DNA from: Oligoflexia bacterium
GTDB lineage: Bacteria; Bdellovibrionota; Bacteriovoracia; Bacteriovoracales; Bacteriovoracaceae
DNA length: 64,000 nucleotides
Direction of reading: 5' to 3'
NCBI GenBank assembly: GCA_024229115.1
Contig: JAAEST010000114.1
Location: 86,815-150,814 of the forward strand
Position numbers and translations under genes: made by a program. The notes under the pieces are model-generated. The model had not been told where the DNA came from and made no database searches. It saw only the letters and a list, made by a program, of their open reading frames with translations. How positions within the stretch are numbered: position 1 is the stretch's first letter; every line of letters starts with the position of its first letter. This document shows, in pieces, positions 50,764 to 59,916 of this stretch.

Positions 50764-51558
50764 TTGATTCACGGTAAATCTACAGATCCAGTATTTATAA
50801 AAAAGATCAAACTTAAGATCTGGACCCTCAGAGATGAGATTGAAGCCGTTATTCTTAAGGCCACAGAAAAGAAAGGTTCTTCTTTAACAAAAGAAGAGAA
50901 AGAATTATTAATTGAGGAATATAGTCAGAGAGTTACCGCGACACCTGGATTGCAAGTTATCGAAGGTGGTGCTGGAGCACAGGCTGAAGGTGAAACTGAA
51001 GACGAAGGTGGTGAGCCTGAGCAAACTGAAGAAGAAAAACAACAAGCCGCCGCTGATGCTATGTTAGCAGCAATGGATGGTGAAGATATTGTTGAAGGTG
51101 GAGCCCAAGCACCAGAAAGTGGTTCATCTGATCAAGGTGTTTCAAAAGAAGTTATTCAAAGAGGATCGCAAAATATACCAGAAGATAAAATTACTCATGG
51201 AATTGTTGTCCTTAGTGAATTAGGAATGGATCACCTTTATTTCTTTAGTAATAAGAATTTCACAGAGGGACAGAGTATTGTCGTTGAATTCCAAGTTCCT
51301 AAAAGATTTATCGTTAATATTAATGTTGCCTACTCTAGGGCATTTAATATGAAGTCGAGAATTATCTCGGAAAAGAAACTCCCATATCGAGTTGTTGGTT
51401 CATTCTCATTCTTAAAAGAAGGTGAAAGAACATTACTAAGACAATTTGTTGCATCGATTGAACCTGAAGTTCAAGAAGAAGTTGTTGTTAAGAAGAAAGC
51501 TGCTTCAGGTGATGATGATGATGATGGGGACTTCGGAGATCTTGACGATCTAATCTAA
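50764..51558 (+). CDS. PilZ-like protein with acidic linker
   Basis: A 264-residue protein starting at TTG 50,764 with AGGAGG a few bases upstream. A short helical start precedes an acidic Ala/Gly/Glu-rich linker (about 65-125), then a beta-barrel-like region (ITHGIVVLSELGMDHLYFFSN, QVPKRFIVNINVAYSRA) resembling PilZ and an acidic DDDDDGDFGDLDDLI tail. Canonical RxxxR/DxSxxG c-di-GMP residues are not clear, so nucleotide binding is uncertain. Its end overlaps the ExbD stop by 4 bases, convergent. Confidence 0.55.
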   Translation: MIHGKSTDPVFIKKIKLKIWTLRDEIEAVILKATEKKGSSLTKEEKELLIEEYSQRVTATPGLQVIEGGAGAQAEGETEDEGGEPEQTEEEKQQAAADAMLAAMDGEDIVEGGAQAPESGSSDQGVSKEVIQRGSQNIPEDKITHGIVVLSELGMDHLYFFSNKNFTEGQSIVVEFQVPKRFIVNINVAYSRAFNMKSRIISEKKLPYRVVGSFSFLKEGERTLLRQFVASIEPEVQEEVVVKKKAASGDDDDDGDFGDLDDLI

Positions 51559-51992
51559 TTAGACTCGCTCGCAGCAATCGCAAATTTCTTAGCTCCTGCT
51601 TGTTTGGCCAAGTCCATAAGTTGTATGGTCATTTCCAAAGTAGAGTTCTTATCCCCTTCTAAAATAACGAGATCTGTTTTTTCTGTTTCAAATGATTTTT
51701 TCAAGTCTTCCTGAATAGTTTCTAAAGTTGTCTTTTCTCCATTGATAGAAATATTTCCAGACTTATCAAGACTAATAATCACAACACTCTGTTCTCCAGA
51801 TTGCTCTGACGTTGTGCTCGCTTCTGGAAGATCTACATCAAGACCACTTTCTAATGAAACAGAAGAAGTCACCATAAAGAGAATAAGTAACACCAACATA
51901 ATATCAATAAGCGGAGTCATATTGATTTCCGCTACAATATCATCATGTCCGTCACGAGAGTTTCGATTATCTCCCATAGAACCCATTCCCAT
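51555..51992 (-). CDS. ExbD/TolR-family biopolymer transport protein
   Basis: A 145-residue protein with one transmembrane helix (about 24-44) that contains the conserved Asp in MTPLIDIMLVLLILFM, and a periplasmic domain of about 95 residues. With the ExbB/TolQ gene directly upstream it forms a proton-driven motor for TonB- or Tol-type work across the envelope. The two genes touch at 51,992. Which system it serves cannot be told, as neither TonB nor TolA is next to it. Confidence 0.9.
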   Translation of the reverse strand: MGMGSMGDNRNSRDGHDDIVAEINMTPLIDIMLVLLILFMVTSSVSLESGLDVDLPEASTTSEQSGEQSVVIISLDKSGNISINGEKTTLETIQEDLKKSFETEKTDLVILEGDKNSTLEMTIQLMDLAKQAGAKKFAIAASESN

Positions 51993-52591
51993 TAAAGCAT
52001 CTCCCTGAGATCTTCTAATTTATTTCTGTAGTTAAGACTTGTTTCTCTTAGGCGTACTTGAAAATAATTATAAAGAACAACAGCAAAGACCGCGACAATA
52101 ATACCTGCAGCAGTAGCGATAAGAGCTTCCCCTAAACCACCGGCCACAACTGCAAATCCAGCCTTTCCACTTTGCGCAATAGAATCAAAACTTTTAATGA
52201 TCCCTACGACAGTTCCAAATAGACCAATAAATGGTGCGGAAGTTCCAATCGTTCCAAGCATCCAAAGGAATCTTCTCATTTGGGAGCTCGATTCAGAAAG
52301 TCTTCGATCAAGAAGAACTTGCCACTTACTAAACTCTCTTTCCTTGTCTTCAAAAATGGCCCCAAAAGGTTTCGCCACGACTGGGTGAACGCTATGACTA
52401 AGACCCATCGCCTCGTGAAGTTTATTATCTTTGATTAGATCAACTGATTTAGAATAAATTCTATTGAATTGCTCATCTGTTTGCTTTAAGAACCACCATC
52501 GTTCAATGGCCACAGTCCAAATAACTAAAGAACATATTAAAAGCGGAACCATTATAAATCCGCCTTCTCTCATTAAATCAAAGAAACCCAT
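51992..52591 (-). CDS. MotA/TolQ/ExbB-family proton channel
   Basis: A 199-residue inner-membrane protein with three helices (about 12-30, 105-130 and 150-175) and the signature GTIGTSAPFIGLFGTVVGI...GLGEALIATAAGIIVAV. It forms a proton channel with the ExbD-like protein encoded right after it. The gene is preceded by a divergent DUF4340-type gene about 100 bases away, which is probably not functionally linked. Confidence 0.92.
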   Translation of the reverse strand: MGFFDLMREGGFIMVPLLICSLVIWTVAIERWWFLKQTDEQFNRIYSKSVDLIKDNKLHEAMGLSHSVHPVVAKPFGAIFEDKEREFSKWQVLLDRRLSESSSQMRRFLWMLGTIGTSAPFIGLFGTVVGIIKSFDSIAQSGKAGFAVVAGGLGEALIATAAGIIVAVFAVVLYNYFQVRLRETSLNYRNKLEDLREML

Positions 52592-52691
52592 AACTCACCT
52601 AGTCATTACATTTAATTAACTTCCTTAATCATCTCTATACGGTCTCGATTAATCAAGATATTATAAAGAGAAACAACTCTCGGAGATCAAT

Positions 52692-53726
52692 TTGTTAATT
52701 AATTTAAGAGCAAATAGAGCTGCATTTTCAAACTGGATCACTTTCTTTTTCTTTGGTGCCATCATTATTAGTGCTTTCTTCAGTGAAATTTTCCAAGCAC
52801 CTGAGCACAAAGATACCGAGATCAATAGTCTACGACTTGTTTTTAATCAAGGTGATCTTGATGGTGTGAACCAGGTCATTTTAAGAAATAGTCTCGGAAA
52901 GTTCCACTTCGAACAAGCTAAGGCCAATAATAGTCAATGGAATATTATTTCTCCAAGAAATCTACCGGCTAATAGGAATATTATCCTCAATATGATCGAG
53001 ACATTGAAGAAGCTTCAAATCAGAAAAATATATGAAAAAGATAAGATCTATCTTTCTAACTTCAGCTTAAATAATCCGCTTTTTAGTATTGATCTAATTT
53101 TTAATGATGGAAAAGAAACAACGGTAGACTTTGGTCTTATTAATCCTCTCGATAACTCAACTTATATTTCATTATCAAAGCAGGATGCCATCTACCATAT
53201 CGATGGGTTTAGTTCTAATTTCACTTCACTCGATCTTACTAGTTTCGTTGATAATAGAGTGTTTAATTTCGATACCAAAGATGTTGCTTCTTTAAAATTT
53301 TTCCAAGGGAAATCATCGACCAAACCGACCTTAGCTTTTGAGAGAAAACAAGATAAGTGGTTAAGCGCAACAGGAAAGACTCTTGATGATCAAAAGATTG
53401 ATGAATTCTTAGCTAGTCTTCAGAATATAAGAAGTAATATTATTCTTGATGAAATATCTGAAGCTCTGAATGAAAAAATAAATCAGCATCTTGAAAAACC
53501 ATATTATCGTCTCTTCTTTAATTTAAAAAACGGTGAAGAAGTCAAAGTGGAAATGAGTGGGGCGATTCCGAATCTACCTGATCTCAAGCTTGAAAAATGG
53601 CAAAATATTATTGTTAAAAGTTCGAATGTAATTTCCCCTATTATTCTTAATAAAGGGAACTTAAAAAATATTTATATTAGGGAAAGTAAGCTTAAGAAAA
53701 TTCCTTTCAAGAAACTTTTTTATTAA
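52692..53726 (+). CDS. DUF4340-domain protein
   Basis: A 344-residue protein from TTG 52,692 (CGGAG upstream). One transmembrane segment (about 17-33) is followed by a long exported region with the DUF4340 pattern: short strands, NSQWNIISPRN, FGLINPLDNSTYIS, FDTKDVASLKFF, repeated again later. These proteins are usually linked to gliding-type ABC transporters (GldG-like), but none is nearby. Overlaps the convergent HD-GYP gene by 20 bases. Confidence 0.7.
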   Translation: MLINLRANRAAFSNWITFFFFGAIIISAFFSEIFQAPEHKDTEINSLRLVFNQGDLDGVNQVILRNSLGKFHFEQAKANNSQWNIISPRNLPANRNIILNMIETLKKLQIRKIYEKDKIYLSNFSLNNPLFSIDLIFNDGKETTVDFGLINPLDNSTYISLSKQDAIYHIDGFSSNFTSLDLTSFVDNRVFNFDTKDVASLKFFQGKSSTKPTLAFERKQDKWLSATGKTLDDQKIDEFLASLQNIRSNIILDEISEALNEKINQHLEKPYYRLFFNLKNGEEVKVEMSGAIPNLPDLKLEKWQNIIVKSSNVISPIILNKGNLKNIYIRESKLKKIPFKKLFY

Positions 53727-55158
53727 CAACTCGAGAATTAGAAGGAAGTTTATTATCCTTTGCAATCTTCTCTGGATCGACAAAAACATTAATCAAGTTC
53801 TCAACAATTCTTGAATTATACTGCTTCATTAAATTTTGATCTTTTAAAAGAATCTTGAGGGCTTCAACAGGCTTGAGTTCTTGCTCTTGAACAATATGAG
53901 TAAAAGCATCTGCAAGACCTACGATATTGGCCAAAGTAAAAATCTTTGATCCTCTCTTTCCAAATGGAAAACCAGAACCATCATAAGCTTCATGATGCTG
54001 TAGCACAATCTGCTTAACCGATGTAAAGATAGTATTCTTGCCATCGAGTAATTGATAACCAAGCTCTGGATGTTCTTTATACTGAGCTAGTTCTTCATCA
54101 TTCATCTCCATAACTTTCTTATGAAGTAGCTCTTTCGGTAATTGCATCTTTCCAATATCATGAAAGAAGCAAGCAAAGGATGTACTTTCAATCGTTGTTT
54201 TTGACTGCCATTCAAATTGCTGAATGATTGATGTTGAGAATAGAGAAACGAGATAAGCATGGGTAAAAGCATTTGGATCGAAATCCTGATAGCTTCTTAA
54301 GATACTAAAGAGATCTTCTTGCTGTTGAATAAGGGAAAACATATTTTCAGCAATCTCTTTACCTTGATCAATAATCTGAGGCTTCAAGCCTTCTTCGAAA
54401 GACTGTTCTAGAAATTTTTCACTGACGTTTTGAAGAAGTTTGATTTTCTTATTTGTTGGAGCTTTCTTACTCTCAATAACTTTCTTAGCAAAGTAGTTAT
54501 TATATTTAACAAACTTAAAGAGATCTTTTTTATGAAAGTAGAAATACTCTACATTTTTTTCATTCTTATATTTATCAATTCTGTCTTTATCAAGAGCATC
54601 CCCTGCATGAAGAATCTTCACATAGCGTCCACTCTTAAGTTTAATAAAAATATCAAAGAGTACTGGTTGAGATGAATAGAACTCAGAAATTTTAACACGA
54701 GTAAATGTATCATCACTTTCATTTACTTCTTCTTCAGGACCAAGCTCTTTTCGACGAGGAATACCGGCAACCATGTCTCCAACACTTTGATGCCCTTCAA
54801 GTAATCCTTTAAGGTCATCAAATTTAAAAGGCTTCTCAATGGCCTCTGTTGCTCCCATCTTTTTGAGTTTTTCAACCGTCATTTGATCTTCTTCATCTTG
54901 CTCTTCACTCACCTCTGTGATCATAAGAACATTTTGAGAAGGATAATTAGTCTTAATAAATTTTAGAACTTGAAGACCAGCGTGATTTTGAACTTCTACA
55001 TTCATAACGACTGAAAAGAACTTGTCGTTATAGAGTGCAAGCTGAGCGTCCTTACCATTAGTCACCATTTTGACTTCATAGAGAAGGTCTTCGAAGTACT
55101 TTTTAGCTTCGAATAGCCACTCATCATCTGGATCGACTAATAGAATTTTTAACGCCAA
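53707..55158 (-). CDS. Response regulator with HD-GYP-type phosphodiesterase domain
   Basis: A 483-residue protein. N-terminal receiver (LLVDPDDEWLFEAKKYF, candidate acceptor in FFSVVMNVEVQNH is not a clear Asp, so the receiver may be degenerate), a middle region with PilZ-like spacing, then an HD domain: FFHDIGKMQLPKELLHK near 330 and HHEAYDGSGFPFGKRG near 385. The GYP triplet is altered to GSGFP, so c-di-GMP hydrolysis is possible but uncertain. Single gene on its strand, convergent with the DUF4340 gene. Confidence 0.8.
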   Translation of the reverse strand: MALKILLVDPDDEWLFEAKKYFEDLLYEVKMVTNGKDAQLALYNDKFFSVVMNVEVQNHAGLQVLKFIKTNYPSQNVLMITEVSEEQDEEDQMTVEKLKKMGATEAIEKPFKFDDLKGLLEGHQSVGDMVAGIPRRKELGPEEEVNESDDTFTRVKISEFYSSQPVLFDIFIKLKSGRYVKILHAGDALDKDRIDKYKNEKNVEYFYFHKKDLFKFVKYNNYFAKKVIESKKAPTNKKIKLLQNVSEKFLEQSFEEGLKPQIIDQGKEIAENMFSLIQQQEDLFSILRSYQDFDPNAFTHAYLVSLFSTSIIQQFEWQSKTTIESTSFACFFHDIGKMQLPKELLHKKVMEMNDEELAQYKEHPELGYQLLDGKNTIFTSVKQIVLQHHEAYDGSGFPFGKRGSKIFTLANIVGLADAFTHIVQEQELKPVEALKILLKDQNLMKQYNSRIVENLINVFVDPEKIAKDNKLPSNSRVVNKKVS

Positions 55159-55263
55159 GATATTTTCCCTTGCTTGATCTCTTAAGCTTATCGGAAAAAA
55201 GGCCTATTCAATTAACTTTTTTTAGGAGCTAAGTTTTGTGAAAACAATAACTTAGGTATGTAA

Positions 55264-55295
55264 AAACACAAAAAGGAGCATGAAAATGCTCCTTT
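55264..55295 (-). terminator. Terminator after rpmG
   Basis: A perfect 10-bp stem AAAGGAGCAT/ATGCTCCTTT with a GAAA tetraloop (55,272-55,295) is followed, on the minus strand, by a T-rich run. It lies about 45 bases after the L33 stop codon. Confidence 0.88.
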
Positions 55296-55339
55296 AGAAA
55301 GCTCATACCGCTTTCAGTATATCTGTGTAGAAAGATCTA

Positions 55340-55516
55340 CTACTTGATTTCTTTGTGAAGAGTATGTCTTCTTAAGAAAGGATTGTATTTCTTAAGTTCT
55401 AATCTCTCTGGATGAGTCTTCTTGTTCTTAGTTGTATGGTAACGAGAAGGTGACTTCCCTAACTTTCTTGCTTCTGTACATTCTAAAGTAACAATTACTC
55501 TTGGTCCCTTTGCCAC
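55340..55516 (-). CDS. rpmG: Ribosomal protein L33
   Basis: A 58-residue ribosomal protein beginning with a GTG start ([18 protein letters not shown]), with GGAGG upstream on the coding strand. The longer frame to 55,636 overlaps the divergent gene and is rejected. One Cys only near 13, so this is a zinc-free form. Followed by a strong terminator at 55,264. Confidence 0.95.
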   Translation of the reverse strand: MAKGPRVIVTLECTEARKLGKSPSRYHTTKNKKTHPERLELKKYNPFLRRHTLHKEIK

Positions 55517-55602
55517 AGTAACCTCCGCTCTAATAAAAATTAACTTGGGGAGATTACACTTTCTTCCTTGCCCTGACAAGTCATTATTGATAAATTCTCG
55601 CC

Positions 55603-55884
55603 ATGTTAAATGAATCAAATTGGAACTATTGTTCATATATTTCTAATGACTTAAAGGTCTTTATCGCTCTTGCCGCTCAACCAGATACCAGCGGAGATCA
55701 AGAACTTCTCTACAGTGTGACATCAATCACTAAAGAAGATGTGGAGGTATTTCAGCAAGACTTTAAGCTTCTCGACGAAGCCATTAGCTTCGCCAACAGG
55801 CGTTACGGTCATTGGGACTTTATCGATCCCCTTACTGGCAATACAGGTTCAGGAAGTGGATGCGGTAGTTGTGAGGCCCATTAG
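55603..55884 (+). CDS. Small protein with Cys-rich C-terminal tail
   Basis: A 93-residue protein starting at ATG 55,603 without a clear ribosome site, so it may be leaderless. The body is mixed helix/strand ([19 protein letters not shown]), and it ends [12 protein letters not shown], a Gly/Ser linker with CxxC-like spacing and a terminal His, which could bind a metal ion or form a disulfide. Family not recognised. It lies between the L33 and L31 genes. Confidence 0.6.
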   Translation: MLNESNWNYCSYISNDLKVFIALAAQPDTSGDQELLYSVTSITKEDVEVFQQDFKLLDEAISFANRRYGHWDFIDPLTGNTGSGSGCGSCEAH

Positions 55885-56000
55885 GACTGAATATTTGGCC
55901 TAAGAAGTTGACTTTACTATGAAAACAGGGCAAATTAGCCCCTCGTTAATATTAAAAACCCGTTACTGTAAATATATCAGTAACCATTGAGAGGTCCATT

Positions 56001-56225
56001 ATGAAAAAAGATATCCACCCAGAGTACAACGCTGTAACAATTAACTGTGTTTGTGGTGCAACTTATGAAACTAGATCAACAGCTGCTTTAAACAAGATCG
56101 ACATCTGTGGAGCTTGTCACCCATTCTATACTGGAAAGCAAAAAGTTATGGATACTGAAGGAAGAATTGAAAAATTCAGAAAGAAATTCGGTTCACGTTA
56201 CGCTCAAGCTGCTTCAAAAAAATAG
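56001..56225 (+). CDS. rpmE: Ribosomal protein L31 (zinc-binding type)
   Basis: A 74-residue protein with [19 protein letters not shown] and the later [22 protein letters not shown], the classic zinc-binding L31 with CxC and CxxC pairs. GAGAGG precedes the start. A terminator follows at 56,276. Confidence 0.96.
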   Translation: MKKDIHPEYNAVTINCVCGATYETRSTAALNKIDICGACHPFYTGKQKVMDTEGRIEKFRKKFGSRYAQAASKK

Positions 56226-56275
56226 TCGCTTAATTGCATAGAAATTTTTAAAGTTCCAATCGGAATTTGAAATAT

Positions 56276-56302
56276 AAAAAGGCTCCAATCGGAGCCTTTT
56301 TT
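56276..56302 (+). terminator. Terminator after rpmE
   Basis: AAAAAGGCTCC and GGAGCCTTTTT form a stem with an AATC loop and a T run, about 50 bases after the L31 stop codon. Confidence 0.9.
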
Positions 56303-56356
56303 ATTGCACGTCGAATAAATGGAGTCTGTAGCCTGACAACGTAGATCAATATTTTA

Positions 56357-57427
56357 TTAAACTAGAGAAACGCGCCATTGGAATTCATTAATCTCTTTTA
56401 TCAGTTCATATTTAAATATATCCCCAGCGCTGGCCTTACTTAATTCTTTAGCACGTGACTTGGCCATTTTTCGTTTAGGGATTTCGAAGCGAAGATTTAA
56501 ATTTTCATTTACTTCATTAAGAAGACAAACATCCCAAATAAAACTGTGTTTGCTTTCACTGACTGTACGGATTATTCGGAAACTCTCCTCTTCAATATTT
56601 CTAAATTCATCTTCTAAGTTTTGATAGAGATGAGCAATAAGAGGCATTTTCTTTCGATCGAGTTTTACAATTTGCCCTAGCCTTTCCACACTTGGATGAT
56701 GGACATGCTTTAAGACTTGATGACACCAATCAATCTTTTCTTCTTTGATAGAATGCTCTAGTAAAGGGCAGAATGTTGCTGTTGATGGGCATGGAAAAAT
56801 ATTTTTAAAATTACTTGCTGAAATTTTACGACGAACATCCATAAGTTTATAGAAAACTTCTGGAGTTCCAGGTTCAATAAAGATCACATACTTTGGCTTC
56901 ACTTTCTTTATTACAGAATTTACTTCTTCAGGAGACATTTCATTAAGAGAGTTACCAAAAATAATAACGGGCGATTCAAAATTTGCATCAAGAGCATTTC
57001 CTGAGAAGCTTACTTTCGAAAGTTTATCAGGGAAAGCTCCACGGATCACTCTTCTAGCTTGCTCAAGCATGAAAGACTCTTTGTCTACGCAATGAATCTT
57101 TCCTTTAAAGTCTTCAAAGAAGTCTAAAAGGGCCAAAGAATAGGTACCAGGTCCACAACCAAAATCAATCCAGTCTGAATTAACGAGTTCAGAGCAGATC
57201 TCATGTGGTAAGCGATCAAGTATAAATTTTAGTTTAACAAAATTAGTTGGTAAGTAGAAACAAGTGTAGCTGGTAATCAGACTCTCGTTCCATTGCCAAT
57301 TCGTGAGTTCATCTCTTTCTCTTGTGTAGAGACTAGAGATATCAACAATACCTTGCAGGAGCTTCCCCTCAGTGATCTTTGGGTGAAGGCTCCAGCTAAG
57401 TAATTTATCTACAGAAAGTTCGAGCAT
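56357..57427 (-). CDS. Rsm22-like methyltransferase-fold protein
   Basis: A 356-residue protein with the SAM-binding LVNSDWIDFGCGPGTYSLALLDFF near 88 and, later, CPSTATFCPLLEHSIKEEKIDWCHQVL (about 214-240), a Cys cluster typical of the Rsm22 family (METTL17 in mitochondria), which helps assembly of the small ribosomal subunit. The place next to ribosomal protein genes fits a ribosomal role. Reaction is inferred from family. It lies 11 bases downstream of gltA, so the two are likely co-transcribed. Confidence 0.82.
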   Translation of the reverse strand: MLELSVDKLLSWSLHPKITEGKLLQGIVDISSLYTRERDELTNWQWNESLITSYTCFYLPTNFVKLKFILDRLPHEICSELVNSDWIDFGCGPGTYSLALLDFFEDFKGKIHCVDKESFMLEQARRVIRGAFPDKLSKVSFSGNALDANFESPVIIFGNSLNEMSPEEVNSVIKKVKPKYVIFIEPGTPEVFYKLMDVRRKISASNFKNIFPCPSTATFCPLLEHSIKEEKIDWCHQVLKHVHHPSVERLGQIVKLDRKKMPLIAHLYQNLEDEFRNIEEESFRIIRTVSESKHSFIWDVCLLNEVNENLNLRFEIPKRKMAKSRAKELSKASAGDIFKYELIKEINEFQWRVSLV

Positions 57428-57438
57428 GAAAGTCGAAA

Positions 57439-58722
57439 TTATCTATCAGCGATATTTGTAAATTCTCTTAAATTTTCACCAGTATAGATTTGACGAGGAC
57501 GAGAAATTTTAAGAGTCGGATCTTCTCTCATTTCTTTCCACTGGGCCATCCAACCTGGAAGTCTTCCAAGAACAAACATCACTGTGAACATATTTGTAGG
57601 AATACCAAGGGCCTTGTAGATTATTCCTGAATAAAAATCAACATTTGGATAAAGATTTCTATCAACAAAGTAGCTATCTTTTCTCGCTTCTTCTTCTAAA
57701 CCTCGAGCAATATCGAGTAGTGGATCTTGGATATTAAGTCTTTCAAGAATAGTATCACATGCTTTCTTAATGATCTTCGCTCTTGGGTCAAAGTTCTTAT
57801 AAACTCTGTGTCCGAATCCCATTAAACGGAAACTATCATTCTTATCTTTTGCTTTCTCAATAAACTTCTTATATCCACGACCATCTTCTTGAATAGCTTC
57901 AAGCATTTCAAGAACTCTTTGGTTCGCTCCACCATGAAGTTGTCCCCAAAGGGCATCAATCCCACCAGAGATTGTTGCGAAGATATTGGCCTGTGAAGAA
58001 CCAATCAGTCTTACGGCTGAAGTTGAACAGTTTTGCTCATGATCAGCATGAAGCATAAGAAGTACATCAAGAGCTTTTGCAACTTCAGGATCTACTTCAT
58101 AACCTTCTTCATAGAACATCATGTTTAGAAAATCTGAAGCATAACCAAGAGAAGGGTGTGAACGATGAGGGTTCTTCCCTACTGTTCTTCTATAGAAATA
58201 AGCTGCAATAATTTTAACTTGAGCAAGTAACTGAGCAATCGCTCTTTCTCTATCAACATCTGTCAGTGGAGTCTTTAAGAACTCAGGATAAAAAGCAGAA
58301 AGAGATGATGTTACTGCTGATACAACACCCATTGGATGAGAGTTTGTTGGGAATTGATCGATAATTTTTGTTATCCCTTCAGGAAGAGTTGCAAAACTTG
58401 CAATCTTTTCATTGAAGAAATCTAATTCTTTTTGATTAGGAAGTTTTCCAAAATTAAGAAGATAAGCGACTTCAACAAAGTTAGACTGCTCAGCGATTTG
58501 CTCAATTGGATAACCTCTATATCTTAGAATTCCTTTTTCTCCATTGAGAAAAGTGATCTTAGACTCACAAGAACCAGTGTTCATAAAACCATTATCAAGT
58601 GTTACGTAACCTGTTTGTGCACGAAGAGCACGAATATCAATCGCCTTTTCGTTTTCAGTACCAGTGATAATTGGTAACTCGATTGTTTTACCGTCCAGCT
58701 CTAGCTTTGCCATATCAGACAT
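57439..58722 (-). CDS. gltA: Citrate synthase
   Basis: A 427-residue type II citrate synthase that condenses oxaloacetate with acetyl-CoA. Key segments: GILRYRGYPIEQIAEQSNF near 62, LHADHEQNCSTSAVRLIGSS (catalytic His), GFGHRVYKNFDPRA with the second catalytic His near 306, and the CoA/oxaloacetate Asp/Arg in ...NVDFYSGIIYKALGIP near 365. Full length for the family. First gene of a pair with the Rsm22-like gene. Confidence 0.95.
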   Translation of the reverse strand: MSDMAKLELDGKTIELPIITGTENEKAIDIRALRAQTGYVTLDNGFMNTGSCESKITFLNGEKGILRYRGYPIEQIAEQSNFVEVAYLLNFGKLPNQKELDFFNEKIASFATLPEGITKIIDQFPTNSHPMGVVSAVTSSLSAFYPEFLKTPLTDVDRERAIAQLLAQVKIIAAYFYRRTVGKNPHRSHPSLGYASDFLNMMFYEEGYEVDPEVAKALDVLLMLHADHEQNCSTSAVRLIGSSQANIFATISGGIDALWGQLHGGANQRVLEMLEAIQEDGRGYKKFIEKAKDKNDSFRLMGFGHRVYKNFDPRAKIIKKACDTILERLNIQDPLLDIARGLEEEARKDSYFVDRNLYPNVDFYSGIIYKALGIPTNMFTVMFVLGRLPGWMAQWKEMREDPTLKISRPRQIYTGENLREFTNIADR

Positions 58723-58818
58723 AGATCCTCCAAATAAGATTATTCAAAAATTAACCTGCCTAATATAATGGAGAAAGTTAGAATAAACAAAGGGTTAAGC
58801 GTTAGACACTATGCATTT

Positions 58819-59457
58819 TTAAGCTTGTTTTTTTTCGCTCCAAGCTACTGGATCAGACTGCCAATCTCTAAGTGTCTGAATGTCATCCTGCGAAATCAAT
58901 CCAAGCTCTTCACCTGCCAGTAAAAGGTGACTAAAGTCAGTTAAACTAACTAATTTAAGACCTAAATTCTCAACTCTTTCACGGGCCTTTGGCATTTCAT
59001 AGTCAACAATACATAAACATGTCTCGACAAGGGCCTGATCATTTCGCACTCCGACAATAGCCTCCTCCAAACTCTTGGCCTGATTCACCAAGTCTTCAAC
59101 TAAGAGGATTTTGTCTCCGGCTTTAAACTTTCCTTCAATCTGATTTCCTTTACCATGACCTTTTGGCTTAGAGCGAATGTAAACCATCGATCTCTTCATT
59201 TCATGAGCAATCCAAGCGGCATGAGGAATACCAGCTGTCGCCAATCCCCCAAGATGATCAAAGAGGAAACCATTATTTTCAATAACGTCAATAAAGCTAT
59301 GACAAATCTGGATTCTTTCTGGAACGTGGCCTAATAACAAACGATTATCACAATAAACTGGACCTTTTAGACCTGAAGCATAAGTAAATGGTTCATTTGG
59401 TTTAATTGAAACACAACCGACTTTAAGTAAAGTTTTTGCGACTTCCAATTTATTCAT
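58819..59457 (-). CDS. pyrE: Orotate phosphoribosyltransferase
   Basis: A 212-residue enzyme making OMP from orotate and PRPP. Start taken at ATG 59,457 (AGGAG upstream); the longer frame to 59,553 runs through a terminator and is rejected. Visible parts: FTYASGLKGPVYCDNRLLL near the start, MVYIRSKPKGHGKGNQIEG (flexible loop) and the PRPP motif KILLVEDLVNQAKSL near 125. Lys-rich end. Separated from the upstream exported-protein gene by a terminator. Confidence 0.9.
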   Translation of the reverse strand: MNKLEVAKTLLKVGCVSIKPNEPFTYASGLKGPVYCDNRLLLGHVPERIQICHSFIDVIENNGFLFDHLGGLATAGIPHAAWIAHEMKRSMVYIRSKPKGHGKGNQIEGKFKAGDKILLVEDLVNQAKSLEEAIVGVRNDQALVETCLCIVDYEMPKARERVENLGLKLVSLTDFSHLLLAGEELGLISQDDIQTLRDWQSDPVAWSEKKQA

Positions 59458-59504
59458 AAGAGCTCTCCTGTTCCATTGAGTATAGGGCCAGAGAGTTTTG
59501 ATGG

Positions 59505-59534
59505 CAAAAAAAAACCCTCCGTATAAACGGAGGG
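59505..59534 (-). terminator. Terminator between small exported protein gene and pyrE
   Basis: On the minus strand, CCCTCCGT-TTAT-ACGGAGGG is followed by nine T. It ends transcripts of the gene at 59,584; some readthrough into pyrE, or pyrimidine-type attenuation of pyrE, is possible but not shown. Confidence 0.88.
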
Positions 59535-59583
59535 CTTCTTTAAACAACAACAATTATATGTGAACTTATTTTAGTTCTAAAAA

Positions 59584-59916
59584 TTATCTGTCGTCTCTAC
59601 ATCTCTTGTGAGTTACAGAAAGACGTCCAAGGAAAACTGGGTTTAATGTACCGTTTTCGAACTTGTAGATTTTGCTAACTGAAAGAGAACCAACTTTGAT
59701 ATATCTTTCTTTCATTGGCCAACAACCTTCAAATCTCATGTCTCTGTTAAGTGGCTTGTAGTCACCAGTTTGGATAGCTGGGATTGCAGCTTCAGCAGCA
59801 GCAACAACAGCAGCTTCAGAATCACCAGAGAAACCTGTAGTGAATTTCATTTGAGCGCTTCCAGCGAAAGCATTAACAGTTAAAAGTGCGATTGCAAGTG
59901 TCATAAGTTTTTTCAT
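59584..59916 (-). CDS. Small exported protein
   Basis: A 110-residue protein with a signal peptide (about 1-18, ending AFAG), an Ala-rich helix (EAAVVAAAEAAIPAIQ) and a basic C-terminal half with two Cys (FEGCWP and KRCRDDR) that may form a disulfide. No family recognised. It has its own terminator, and upstream on its strand is a long gene-free region, suggesting its own promoter and perhaps strong expression. Confidence 0.75.
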   Translation of the reverse strand: MKKLMTLAIALLTVNAFAGSAQMKFTTGFSGDSEAAVVAAAEAAIPAIQTGDYKPLNRDMRFEGCWPMKERYIKVGSLSVSKIYKFENGTLNPVFLGRLSVTHKRCRDDR

